Source: Aquimarina amphilecti (GTDB lineage: Bacteria; Bacteroidota; Bacteroidia; Flavobacteriales; Flavobacteriaceae). From it: DNA of 64,000 nucleotides. Of the stretch, positions 44,614 to 53,985 are shown in pieces. The DNA is taken from contig NZ_FOAB01000005.1 in the NCBI RefSeq assembly GCF_900109375.1, forward strand, positions 124,001 through 188,000. The letters run 5' to 3'. Under the pieces are notes generated by a model. It made no database searches. It worked only from the letters and a program-made list of their open reading frames with translations, and was not told where the DNA came from. The translations under genes and the position numbers were made by a program. The stretch's first letter is position 1, and every line of letters starts with the position of its first letter.

Positions 44614-45630
44614 TTACAAAGAATTACGCTGTCTTAGGTGAGTTGGAACAATTTCTTGAATGGATTTTCCTTCTTTTACAAAGAGCGCAGCTTTTTTGGC
44701 AATTTCCGTAAAATCAGTAGAGATTGTTGTAATTCCCCCAAAAGCAATTTCTTTTACAATATTGTCATCATGTGCTAGAATACCAATGTCAGCTCCTATG
44801 CGATACTCCATCTTTCTAGCGTCTTTTAATACTTTCCAAAGCTGTGTGTCGCTTATAGAGAAATAAGCAGTGCTTTTTTTAAGGGTGTTTGGTTCATAGC
44901 TAGTTAATACTTCTCCATTTATTTGAAAATCTTTGACATAACGATCGAAAGCATATAAAATTTCTGGAGGAAAATCTGAATTTTTCTTAAAGAACAATAC
45001 GAATTTTTTATACTTCCTAATCTGAGGAGTAAGCTCTACTAATTTTTGATAGGTTACCTCTTCAAACTCTTGAGAGATATAAGAATAATCTTTAGGCATT
45101 TTTAAATAACGGTCAACAATTAATAGACGATCAGAAGGTATTTGTTTCATCATAGATGGAACTTCTTTTTCTTGTATGGGTGCAATGACGTACATCCCAT
45201 ATTTACGAGATATATTATCTATTATAGTCTTAAGTAAAGTTAGGTTGTTATGATGAAAGAAAATGTCAATATGATATTTTTTACCTAGTTCTTTTCTAAA
45301 AGTATTGTAAAAGTCTTCCTGAAAACTATGAAAAGCAAATAAGATTAACGCTACTTTTAATTTCACATTAGTCTCTTCACTAATAATATAATATCCTTTA
45401 AGGTTTTTGGACTCTACTAATCCTCGTTCTTTTAATTCTGTATATGCTTTTACAAAAGTTTTTCTAGCATATCCGATTTTTGCTACCATTTCATTGATAG
45501 AAGGAAGTTTGTCACCTACTTTTAGTATTCCAGAATCAATAGCATCTATAATCCCATTAACGATTTGTTCGTGTTTGGATAAGGAGTTTACATCCTGAAG
45601 ATCCTTTATTTTTTGAAGTAAAGATGACAT
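44614..45630 (-). CDS. GntR-type regulator with LacI-like sensor domain
   Basis: The protein (338 aa) has an N-terminal GntR winged helix (IVNGIIDAIDSGILKVGDKLPS, KIGYARKTFVKAYTELKERGLVES) and a C-terminal periplasmic-binding-protein-like domain of the LacI type (VALILFAFHSFQEDFYNTFRK, GIDIGIL-like GADIGILAHDDN, GGITTISTDFTEIA). Such fusions in Bacteroidetes sense sugars and control nearby uptake loci. It lies just upstream of susC on the same strand, so it probably regulates the galactoside locus; the effector is not known. Confidence 0.85.
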   Translation of the reverse strand: MSSLLQKIKDLQDVNSLSKHEQIVNGIIDAIDSGILKVGDKLPSINEMVAKIGYARKTFVKAYTELKERGLVESKNLKGYYIISEETNVKLKVALILFAFHSFQEDFYNTFRKELGKKYHIDIFFHHNNLTLLKTIIDNISRKYGMYVIAPIQEKEVPSMMKQIPSDRLLIVDRYLKMPKDYSYISQEFEEVTYQKLVELTPQIRKYKKFVLFFKKNSDFPPEILYAFDRYVKDFQINGEVLTSYEPNTLKKSTAYFSISDTQLWKVLKDARKMEYRIGADIGILAHDDNIVKEIAFGGITTISTDFTEIAKKAALFVKEGKSIQEIVPTHLRQRNSL

Positions 45631-45847
45631 ATTAATTTTGGATTATGACACCTATAAATTTAAGCTTAAATACTAGATTTCAAAATTATATCATAATTCT
45701 TGTACTACTTTAAGCCATGTAGTATCAAATTTAGATATACAATTTCCTCTTAGAATTTGTTTTATTTCTTCTTTGGATTTTAAATAAAAGAGTAATCAAA
45801 ATAAAAAAATAGCAACTGTAAATCAAAGCGTTACCAAAACATTCCTG

Positions 45848-46303
45848 TTATAGTATTTTTGCAACCTCTAGATTTACAAACTCAAGAAATCTTTCATCTT
45901 TATCTGTAAAAGGATCCGGAGTTTCGGAGTCAATATCTATTTGACCAATATTTTCTCCATCTTTAAAAAGTGGAACAACAATTTCCGATTTAACCTTAAA
46001 GCTACAAGCAATATAATTATCTTGAGCCTGAACATCAGGAACGATAAAATTTTCGTTTGATACAGCCACTTGACCACAGATTCCTTTTCCAAAAGGTATA
46101 ATAACATGATCAGTTTCTTCGCCAACGTAAGTTTTAAGTTTTAATTCTTCTTTGTCGCCATTTTTAAAATAAAAACCAACCCAATCGTAATATTCAATAT
46201 TATCACTTAATAATTGACAAACGGCATGTAGTCTGTCTGTAATTGAGTTGCTGTTAGTATGAAGTATGTCAACAACTTTTGGTTTTAAATCTTTAAATAG
46301 CAT
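45848..46303 (-). CDS. GAF domain protein, free methionine-R-sulfoxide reductase-like
   Basis: The protein (151 aa) is a single GAF domain. Cys76 in GKGICGQVA and Cys100 in YIACSFKVKSEIVVPLF have the same 24-residue spacing and surroundings as two catalytic Cys residues of the E. coli fRMsr YebR. The third Cys of YebR, ten residues before the first of these, is replaced by Ile here. It probably reduces free methionine-R-sulfoxide with a shortened Cys set, as in other GAF-only bacterial proteins. It is transcribed alone. Confidence 0.75.
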   Translation of the reverse strand: MLFKDLKPKVVDILHTNSNSITDRLHAVCQLLSDNIEYYDWVGFYFKNGDKEELKLKTYVGEETDHVIIPFGKGICGQVAVSNENFIVPDVQAQDNYIACSFKVKSEIVVPLFKDGENIGQIDIDSETPDPFTDKDERFLEFVNLEVAKIL

Positions 46304-46426
46304 TCCTTACAATTTTCCGGCAAAAATATTTAAAATATTTAAAATGTGCAGATTTTTGTAATGGTATTGTTTTGTTAAAAGTTTCTAAGAGAAATGTAAA
46401 AAAATAACAATTCCCTAAATATTATG

Positions 46427-46434
46427 TATTTTTG
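46427..46434 (+). promoter_or_regulatory. Promoter -7 element of metal efflux operon
   Basis: TATTTTTG matches TAnnTTTG and lies eight bases before the ATG of the first operon gene. No TTTG is found at the -33 distance, which may mean the promoter needs an activator. Confidence 0.5.
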
Positions 46435-46442
46435 TTGGAGCC

Positions 46443-46859
46443 ATGATAAAAGGTTTACAGAAAATAACATCTTTATTATTAGCGTGTCTAGTATTGTTGT
46501 CTACTTTTTCTTTCACAGTAGAAAAGCATTATTGTGGGCGTTTTTTAGTGGATGTTGCAATGTTTTCGAAAGCCAAGGATTGTGGAATGGAAATGATGGA
46601 TCATATTGATGATCAAAACTTAGAAATTAAAAAAAAATCTTGCTGTAAAGATGAGGTTATTGTTTTTGATGGACAGGATGAGTTAAAAATTTCTTTTGAT
46701 CAAATAGATTTTCCTCAACAAATATTTTTTGTATCATTTCTAAATTCTTATACAAATAGCCTTTCTTTAAAGAAAGAGAGACATTTGATATATGAAGACT
46801 ATTCTCCTCCTGAAAGGGTACCAGATATACTTATCTTACACGAGACTTTCCTTATTTGA
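46443..46859 (+). CDS. HYC_CC_PP family protein
   Basis: The protein (138 aa) has an N-terminal hydrophobic segment (SLLLACLVLLSTFSFTV) followed by the family marks: EKHYCG, a Cys pair in KKSCCKDE and a Pro-Pro near the C-terminus (DYSPPERVPDI). These short exported proteins are found in Bacteroidetes at the head of copper/silver efflux operons and are thought to bind the metal. The CusA gene follows 112 bases downstream. Confidence 0.8.
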   Translation: MIKGLQKITSLLLACLVLLSTFSFTVEKHYCGRFLVDVAMFSKAKDCGMEMMDHIDDQNLEIKKKSCCKDEVIVFDGQDELKISFDQIDFPQQIFFVSFLNSYTNSLSLKKERHLIYEDYSPPERVPDILILHETFLI

Positions 46860-46971
46860 TTTAGATGACTTTATTGATTGGTAATAATGATGCCTTCCGG
46901 TTATTATTGTTTATAAAGTTATATAGTCTATGCAATGGACTTTATTAATAATACTCTAAATCGTACTATTT

Positions 46972-49900
46972 ATGCTCAATAAAAGCATTAAATTTTTAAT
47001 AGAAAATAAGCCGATAGCAGTTTTACTGTTATTAATTTTAATTGGTTGGGGTCTTATTCACTCTCCTTTTCAATCAGATTTAGGTTTTTTACCGAGTGAT
47101 CCGGTAGCAGTAGATGCTATACCTGATATTGGTGAAAATCAGCAGATTGTTTTTACGAAGTGGGAAGGAAGATCCCCTCAGGATATAGAAGATCAAATTA
47201 CTTACCCTCTAACAACTTCTTTATTGGGAGTACCAGGAGTTAAAACTGTTCGTAGTTCTTCTATGTTTGGGTTTTCGAGTATTTATATCATTTTTGAAGA
47301 GGATATAGCGTTTTATTGGAGTCGTAGTAGAATTCTAGAAAAATTAAATTCTTTGCCTAGTGGTTTATTACCTAATGGAGTAAATCCTTCTTTAGGTCCA
47401 GATGCCACTGGTCTTGGACAAATATTTTGGTATACACTAGAAGGTCGGGATCAAAACGGAAAAGTGACAGGAGGTTGGGATCTTCAAGAATTAAGAAGTA
47501 TTCAGGATTATTATGTGAAATACGCTTTGTCATCAGCGAGCGGAGTTTCTGAAGTAGCATCTATTGGAGGATATGTTCAGGAATATCAGGTGGATGTGAA
47601 TCCGGAATTAATGAAGCAATATCATATCGGATTGCATCAGATTGTAAAAGCTGTAAAAGAAAGCAATCGTGATATTGGAGCACAAACACTGGAGATTAAT
47701 CAAGCTGAATACTTGGTCCGAGGGTTGGGATATGTTAAGTCGATAGCGGATATAGAAAATGCAGTTATTGTATCTGAAAATTATACACCGATTAGAATAA
47801 AAGATATTGCCAAGGTTTCTTTGGGACCTAAAGCAAGGCGTGGAATTCTTGATAAAGAAGGAGCAGAGGTTGTTGGGGGAGTTGTAGTCGCGAGATATGG
47901 AGCGAATCCTTTAGAAGTTATTACAAATGTAAAAAGCAAGATACAAGAATTAAGTTCTGGGTTACCTTCTAAAGTACTTAATGATGGGCGTACTTCTCAA
48001 TTAACTATTGTTCCTTTTTATGATAGGACTGAGCTTATTCAGGAGACTTTAGGTACGTTAAAGGAAGCATTGACATTAGAGGTGTTAATTACTGTTTTGG
48101 TCATCATTATTATGATTTTTAATCTTCGAGCTTCAATTTTAATTTCGGGATTATTGCCTGTGGCAGTTTTAATGGTTTTTATTGCAATGAAAATCTTTGA
48201 TGTAGAGGCTAATATCGTGGCATTATCTGGTATAGCGATTGCTATTGGTACTATAGTGGATGTTGGGGTAATTCTTTCAGAAAATATAATAAGACATATT
48301 GATGAAAATAAAACCAACTTACCGATTAATACAGTGGTTTATAATGCCACTAGAGAGGTTTCTGGAGCTATATTAACGGCTGTTTTAACTACTATTATAA
48401 GTTTTGTCCCGGTTTTCACAATGATTGGGGCAGAAGGAAAACTTTTTAGGCCTTTAGCTTTTACTAAGACAATGGCATTGGTCTCATCAATTATTATAGC
48501 ACTTTTTTTAATACCGCCTTTTGCGGCATTTTTGTTTCGACAACGATCTACAAAAAAAGTTGTAGTACACACTCTTAATATTATACTTGTTATAGCAGGT
48601 ATTGTGGCGCTTTTTTATGGAGTTTTATTAGGTCTTATTCTTATTGCATTTGGTATCACCAATATATTACAAATCATTTTGAAATTTTCTACTAATAGAA
48701 AGAATGTAATCCATATTGTTACTTCTGGGGTTACTATTATTTTTCTTCTTGCAGAATATTGGAGACCATTAGGAGTAGATAAAAGCATTTTTTGGAACCT
48801 CATTTTTGTTGGTGCGATTTGTCTTGGATTATTGGGTGTATTCACTTTATTCAAGAAATATTACGTTAGAATTTTAGATTGGGCATTAGGTAATAAATTA
48901 TTATTTATGTCCTTGCCAATAGCTATTATTATAGCAGGTATATTTATAATGAAAAATACTGGTAAAGAGTTTATGCCTTCTCTAAATGAAGGTTCATTTC
49001 TCTTAATGCCTACTTCATTACCACACGCAGGAGTAGAGGAAAACAAACGAGTTCTACGTCAGTTAGATATGGCTGTAGCTACAATCCCAGAAATAAAAAC
49101 AGTTGTTGGTAAAGCAGGAAGAATAGAATCGGCGTTGGATCCTGCTCCTTTATCCATGTATGAAAATATGATTCTTTATAAGTCAGAATATATTTTGAAT
49201 GACAATGGAGAAAGACAACGTTTTAAGGTAAATGATAAAGGTTTTTTTGAACTTAAAAATGGGGGCTTTGTTTCTAGCGCAAAAGCTAAGAAAAGCCAAT
49301 TAATTCCGGATGATGATGGTTCTTATTATAGGAATTGGAGGCCACATATTACATCTCCCGACGATATATGGGAAGAGGTTATTAGAGTAACAAATCTTCC
49401 AGGAGTAACATCAGCCCCAAAATTACAGCCTATCGAAACCAGATTAATAATGCTACAGACAGGAATGAGAGCTTCGATGGGAATTAAAGTGAAGGGTCAA
49501 AACCTTAAAGAAATCGAAACGTTTGGTATCCAGTTAGAGGAAATTTTGAAACAAGTAAAAGGGGTTAAAGATGAAGCCGTTTTTGCAGATAGAATTGTAG
49601 GTAAACCTTATTTGTTGATTGATATAGATCGGGATCGGATTGCTAGGTATGGGATTTCTATTGAAGCAGTGCAACAGGTATTACAAGTTGCTTTAGGAGG
49701 AATGATGCTTACCCAAACCGTAGAAGGAAGAGAGCGTTATGGGATTAGAGTTCGATATCCTCGAGCTTTACGTTCGAATCAAGAGGATCTTAAAAACATA
49801 TATATACCTGTTTCAAAGGGCAATCCAATCCCATTAAATGAGTTGGTAGATATTAGATATGAACAAGGACCTCAAGTTATAAAAAGTGAGGATACATTCC

Positions 49901-50649
49901 TTGTGGGATATGTGTTGTTTGATAAATTGGATATGTTCGCTGAAGTTGATGTGGTAGAAAATGCAAAAGAATTAATTAAAAGAAAAATAGATACTGGAGT
50001 ATTAGTGGTCCCGAAAGGAATTAATTATCAGTTTACCGGTACTTATGAAAATCAGATGCGAGCAGAGAAGACATTATCTTTTGTTGTTCCGCTTGCACTC
50101 GTAATTATCTTCTTAATTTTATATTTTCAGTTTAGATCGGTAACTACATCACTCATGGTATTTACAGGAATTGCAGTGGCTTTTGCAGGAGGGTTTCTAA
50201 TGATTTGGTTTTATGGACAAGATTGGTTTTTCAATATTAATTTCTTTGGAGATAATTTAAGAGATTTGTTTCAGATTCATACAATCAATTTAAGTGTAGC
50301 AGTTTGGGTAGGATTTATTGCTTTATTTGGTATTGCCACGGATGATGGTGTTGTTATGGCAACTTATTTAACACAAACATTTAAAAGAAATCAACCAAAA
50401 ACATTAAATGAGATTAGATCTTCTGTGATTGAGGCAGGTGAAAAAAGAATACGCCCTTGTTTGATGACAACAGCTACTACTATTTTAGCATTATTGCCAA
50501 TATTAACATCAACAGGACGAGGAAGTGATATTATGATTCCGATGGCAATACCTGGTTTTGGAGGCATGTTAGTAGCGTTGATTACATTATTCGTAGTACC
50601 TGTCTTATTTAGTTGGAGAGCAGAATTTTTAATGAAAAAAGAAAAATAG
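46972..50649 (+). CDS. cusA: CusA/CzcA family heavy-metal RND efflux pump
   Basis: The protein (1225 aa) is longer than E. coli CusA (about 1047 aa). It has the usual two repeats of TM helices with large periplasmic loops, the HME block VDAIPDIGENQQIVFTKW near the N-terminus, proton-relay Asp residues in GTIVDVGVILSEN and GIATDDGVVMATYL, and the Met-rich LLMPTSLP. An insert near residues 520-640 adds about four hydrophobic helices, and another near 735-800 is hydrophilic; both are common in Bacteroidetes members. It should export Cu(I)/Ag(I) or similar cations with TolC and CusB encoded downstream. Confidence 0.93.
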   Translation: MLNKSIKFLIENKPIAVLLLLILIGWGLIHSPFQSDLGFLPSDPVAVDAIPDIGENQQIVFTKWEGRSPQDIEDQITYPLTTSLLGVPGVKTVRSSSMFGFSSIYIIFEEDIAFYWSRSRILEKLNSLPSGLLPNGVNPSLGPDATGLGQIFWYTLEGRDQNGKVTGGWDLQELRSIQDYYVKYALSSASGVSEVASIGGYVQEYQVDVNPELMKQYHIGLHQIVKAVKESNRDIGAQTLEINQAEYLVRGLGYVKSIADIENAVIVSENYTPIRIKDIAKVSLGPKARRGILDKEGAEVVGGVVVARYGANPLEVITNVKSKIQELSSGLPSKVLNDGRTSQLTIVPFYDRTELIQETLGTLKEALTLEVLITVLVIIIMIFNLRASILISGLLPVAVLMVFIAMKIFDVEANIVALSGIAIAIGTIVDVGVILSENIIRHIDENKTNLPINTVVYNATREVSGAILTAVLTTIISFVPVFTMIGAEGKLFRPLAFTKTMALVSSIIIALFLIPPFAAFLFRQRSTKKVVVHTLNIILVIAGIVALFYGVLLGLILIAFGITNILQIILKFSTNRKNVIHIVTSGVTIIFLLAEYWRPLGVDKSIFWNLIFVGAICLGLLGVFTLFKKYYVRILDWALGNKLLFMSLPIAIIIAGIFIMKNTGKEFMPSLNEGSFLLMPTSLPHAGVEENKRVLRQLDMAVATIPEIKTVVGKAGRIESALDPAPLSMYENMILYKSEYILNDNGERQRFKVNDKGFFELKNGGFVSSAKAKKSQLIPDDDGSYYRNWRPHITSPDDIWEEVIRVTNLPGVTSAPKLQPIETRLIMLQTGMRASMGIKVKGQNLKEIETFGIQLEEILKQVKGVKDEAVFADRIVGKPYLLIDIDRDRIARYGISIEAVQQVLQVALGGMMLTQTVEGRERYGIRVRYPRALRSNQEDLKNIYIPVSKGNPIPLNELVDIRYEQGPQVIKSEDTFLVGYVLFDKLDMFAEVDVVENAKELIKRKIDTGVLVVPKGINYQFTGTYENQMRAEKTLSFVVPLALVIIFLILYFQFRSVTTSLMVFTGIAVAFAGGFLMIWFYGQDWFFNINFFGDNLRDLFQIHTINLSVAVWVGFIALFGIATDDGVVMATYLTQTFKRNQPKTLNEIRSSVIEAGEKRIRPCLMTTATTILALLPILTSTGRGSDIMIPMAIPGFGGMLVALITLFVVPVLFSWRAEFLMKKEK

Positions 50650-50659
50650 AATAAAGAAA

Positions 50660-51934
50660 ATGAGTATAAGAAATATTTTAAAAATCAATATGTGTAATGT
50701 AGGTTTTTATTTTCGAGAACTGAAAAAAGGAATAATGTTAGTTTTTTTAGTTTTCTTTTTTAAAACAACAAATGCTCAAACATTACAGGAATATATAAAG
50801 GAAGCAAGGGAAAATAACCCAGAGCTTAAGGCTGCCCAGAATGTGTTAGATGTAAGTTTGGAAAGGGTAAATGAGGTAGGAGGATTGCCAAACACAACAG
50901 TTGGAACAGGGTATTTTGTGAGTGAACCTGAAACTAGAACGGGTGCTCAGAAAGTAAAGTTCACTGCGCAGCAGAGTATTCCTTGGTTCGGGACAATTAA
51001 GGCAAGAAAAGAAACTGCTTCTACAGAAAGTGAGGTGAATAAAAATGAATTAGAGATTGCTAGAAGAAAAATCACTTTGCTTGTAGAACAAACTTATTAC
51101 AAGTTATATGAACTAAAAGCACGACAGAATATATTGGTAGAACAAAATAAGCTGCTAGATACCTATATTGAGATTGCGCTTAAAGAAGTGGAGAATAATA
51201 GAGCATCTGCGGTAGATGTTTTGAAATTTAATATCGCAAAAAACAATCTTCAAAATGAAGAAGAAATTCTAAAAGGAGAAATTCTTACTGTAGAAACAGC
51301 AATGAATCAATTATTACATAGAGATGGTTTTGAGCCATTAGTTGTTCCGGATAATTTATTTATTCCCGAAGAAGAACCTACTATGATACTAGATGATATC
51401 ACATATCACCCAGAATTGATGACCTATGATCATTTGAATGATTTGTTAGATAAAAGAGAAGATGTTAATACGAAAGAATCTTTACCGTCTATAGGTTTAG
51501 GTTTAGATTATGTAATTGTTGAAGAACGACCAAATATTAGTTTTTCTGATAATGGAAAAGACATTGTTATGCCAACGATTTCTCTTTCTGTTCCACTTTT
51601 TTCCAAAAAGTATAAATCACGCTCTAAGCAATATGAGTTACAAAAAGAAGAAGTTTATCAAAAGAGAGAGGCTTCTCAGAATAATTTAGAAAATATGATG
51701 GAAGAAGCAATAAATAATAGAATCACTGCTCGTATTAATTATGACACACAACAAAAAAATATATTGCAAGCAAAACAAGCGGAAAAGATAATATTATCAG
51801 CATACCAAACAACTCAGCTTAATTTTGAAGATGTACTAGATGTACAACAGATGTTGTTAGATTTTGAAAACAAGAAAATCGAAGCAATAGCAATGTATTT
51901 TATGCAAACAGCAGTGCTTAATTATTTGCGTTAA
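50660..51934 (+). CDS. TolC family outer-membrane efflux channel
   Basis: The protein (424 aa) has a signal peptide (IMLVFLVFFFKTTNAQ, residues 25-40) and long heptad-rich helices of the OEP family with two repeats (LQEYIKEARENNPELKAAQN and a C-terminal QLNFEDVLDVQQMLLDFENKK). It should form the outer-membrane exit duct of the RND pump. It starts 10 bases after cusA. Confidence 0.88.
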   Translation: MSIRNILKINMCNVGFYFRELKKGIMLVFLVFFFKTTNAQTLQEYIKEARENNPELKAAQNVLDVSLERVNEVGGLPNTTVGTGYFVSEPETRTGAQKVKFTAQQSIPWFGTIKARKETASTESEVNKNELEIARRKITLLVEQTYYKLYELKARQNILVEQNKLLDTYIEIALKEVENNRASAVDVLKFNIAKNNLQNEEEILKGEILTVETAMNQLLHRDGFEPLVVPDNLFIPEEEPTMILDDITYHPELMTYDHLNDLLDKREDVNTKESLPSIGLGLDYVIVEERPNISFSDNGKDIVMPTISLSVPLFSKKYKSRSKQYELQKEEVYQKREASQNNLENMMEEAINNRITARINYDTQQKNILQAKQAEKIILSAYQTTQLNFEDVLDVQQMLLDFENKKIEAIAMYFMQTAVLNYLR

Positions 51935-51973
51935 TATAATAGAAAAAGTATCAATAACTAAAAATATAAAACA

Positions 51974-52540
51974 ATGAATAGAACATTTTTTAATACCATT
52001 CTCATAGGAGTTATAACTTTATTAATTTCATCTTGTGGAAAGGATAAGAAAGAATCAGAAAAAGTAGTTCCTGTAAAAGAAGAAGTTGTCGTAGAAAGCG
52101 ATATAGATCTTAACCTTACAGATTCGAGAAGTGAAATTATTTTTGATGATGAAAACGTTAATAAGATATATGATCAATATTTAATGGTAAAAAGAGGATT
52201 AGTAAACTCTGATTTTAAAGTGGTACAGCAGGAAGCAAAAAAGATGGAAGATCTTATAAAAAATGAAGACGAAAGAAAGCAATTAAAGTCTACAGCAAAA
52301 TTAATTGCTCTTACTAAAGATATTAAAAAGCAAAGAGATTTTTTTGTAACGCTTACAGTAGAAACTGAGAAAATGATAAACAATTCAGCAATTACTTCTG
52401 GAGAGATATATAAGCAATTTTGTCCAATGGCTTTTGATGGAAATGGCGGGTATTGGTTATCTGACTCTAAAGAGGTCAGAAATCCATATTATGGCAATAA
52501 AATGCTAAAATGCGGTAGTGTTAATGAGACAATAAAATGA
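51974..52540 (+). CDS. DUF3347 lipoprotein
   Basis: The protein (188 aa) has a lipoprotein signal (GVITLLISSC, Cys21) and a helical DUF3347 domain ending in YKQFCPMAFDGNGGYWLSD and MLKCGSV. The Cys-Pro-Met motif is suited to copper binding. A second copy of this domain ends the CusB-like protein of the same operon (53986-55668). It overlaps the next gene by four bases (ATGA). Confidence 0.85.
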   Translation: MNRTFFNTILIGVITLLISSCGKDKKESEKVVPVKEEVVVESDIDLNLTDSRSEIIFDDENVNKIYDQYLMVKRGLVNSDFKVVQQEAKKMEDLIKNEDERKQLKSTAKLIALTKDIKKQRDFFVTLTVETEKMINNSAITSGEIYKQFCPMAFDGNGGYWLSDSKEVRNPYYGNKMLKCGSVNETIK

Positions 52541-53265
52541 ATACGAGATATCATATAGAAGGGATGACTTGCGAGGGTTGTAGATCTGGAGTGGAGAATA
52601 TATTAAATGCAATCCCAGAAATTTCAGGTGCTGAGGTAAGTCTCGAGAGTAAAGAAGCTATCATTGTTTTTAAACAGAAATTGACTATTGAAGCTTTAAT
52701 AGAAGCAATTCCAGCTAAGTATATAATAACAGAAAAAGAAAATTATGATCTTAATACGATATATGATAATCCAGTTTTAGAAAAGAGTGAGGTGAGACAA
52801 CTATTCCCACTTTTCTTAATTTTCGGATATATTACTAGTGCATCGGTTTTGATTAATTATAGCTCTTGGAATATTGATGATTTCATGATGGATTTTATGG
52901 GGTTGTTTTATGTTGTTTTCAGTTTTTTTAAAATTCTAGATTTAAAAGGTTTTTTTAAATCCTTCGCAATGTATGATCCATTGGCTAAACAATTCCCGTT
53001 TTATAGTTGGTTATATCCTTTTATAGAGGTTGGATTAGGGCTTATGTTTTTAATGAGGTTTAATGTCAATATCGCATTAATAACTACTGTATTGATTCTA
53101 GGTATAACTACCGTGGGTGTTACTAAAGTGTTAATTGATAAAAAAAGTATTCAGTGCGCTTGTTTAGGAATAGCCCTGAAGTTACCAATGACTAAGGCAA
53201 CTTTTATAGAGAATGCCATTATGTTGGGAATGGCATTTTGGATGCTTGTTACTATGTATTTATAA
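52537..53265 (+). CDS. HMA domain fused to MauE-like membrane domain
   Basis: The protein (242 aa) starts with a heavy-metal-associated domain (GMTCEGCRSGVENIL, Cys12 and Cys15) of about 65 residues, then four hydrophobic helices resembling MauE/DoxX-type proteins (YGWLYPFIEVGLGLMF-like SWLYPFIEVGLGLMFLMRF) and a CACLG motif. It may carry copper at the membrane or help redox maturation. It is co-translated with the DUF3347 lipoprotein. Confidence 0.85.
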   Translation: MNTRYHIEGMTCEGCRSGVENILNAIPEISGAEVSLESKEAIIVFKQKLTIEALIEAIPAKYIITEKENYDLNTIYDNPVLEKSEVRQLFPLFLIFGYITSASVLINYSSWNIDDFMMDFMGLFYVVFSFFKILDLKGFFKSFAMYDPLAKQFPFYSWLYPFIEVGLGLMFLMRFNVNIALITTVLILGITTVGVTKVLIDKKSIQCACLGIALKLPMTKATFIENAIMLGMAFWMLVTMYL

Positions 53266-53281
53266 GAGAAATATTGAGAGA

Positions 53282-53980
53282 ATGGTTAAAAGAAAAACAG
53301 CAATATTGATAAGAAAAGCACATCGATATCTTGGGATATTCTTGGGGATACAGTTTTTAATGTGGACTATTAGTGGATTATATTTTAGTTGGACAGATAT
53401 TGATGAGATTCATGGGGATCAGTTTAAGAAGGAATTAAAACCAATGATGCATACTAATTTGTTGGGGTTAGATTCAATTTCTCCGGTTCCTGTAGTTTCT
53501 TCTTTAGAATTGAGAACAATAGTCGATGAACCGTATTATTGGGTAAATGATAGTATCTTAATTCATGCCAAGTCAGGAAAAGTTAAATCAAAAATTACAG
53601 AAGAAGAAGCGTTGCAAGTAGCTTCAGCACATATGCTGACAAATTTAGAGGTAAGTTCAGTTGATTTTATCACTGAAGTCGGAAAACATCACGAATATAG
53701 AGGAAGATCATTACCCGCATTTGTAATTAGTTATAATCATCCAGAACATGTAAAAGCATATGTTTCTGCTATAGACGGTTCTTTTCAGCGAGTACGACAT
53801 CAATCTTGGAGGTGGTTTGATTTTTTGTGGATGACACATACTATGGATTATGAAGGAAGAGATGACTTTAATACCATTGTGTTAAGAATATTTTCTTTGT
53901 TAGGGTTGATAACGGTATTAAGTGGCTTTTTGCTTTGGTATATTTCCTCACCAACACTAAGGAAGGTTTTTAAAAGATAA
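53282..53980 (+). CDS. PepSY-associated membrane protein
   Basis: The protein (232 aa) starts at the ATG at 53282; the frame extends upstream to 53213 only within the previous gene. It has an N-terminal helix (YLGIFLGIQFLMWTISGLYFSWTD) and a C-terminal helix (IFSLLGLITVLSGFLLWYI) flanking a periplasmic region with two PepSY-like stretches (ITEEEALQVASAHM...). These occur next to copper/iron transport genes. It starts 16 bases after the HMA-MauE gene. Confidence 0.85.
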   Translation: MVKRKTAILIRKAHRYLGIFLGIQFLMWTISGLYFSWTDIDEIHGDQFKKELKPMMHTNLLGLDSISPVPVVSSLELRTIVDEPYYWVNDSILIHAKSGKVKSKITEEEALQVASAHMLTNLEVSSVDFITEVGKHHEYRGRSLPAFVISYNHPEHVKAYVSAIDGSFQRVRHQSWRWFDFLWMTHTMDYEGRDDFNTIVLRIFSLLGLITVLSGFLLWYISSPTLRKVFKR

Positions 53981-53985
53981 TTATC

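Noticed and set aside
53213..53281. Longer PepSY protein from 53213
   Set aside because: The extra 23 residues lie inside the preceding gene and look unlike a signal; the ATG at 53282 follows directly before the first helix.
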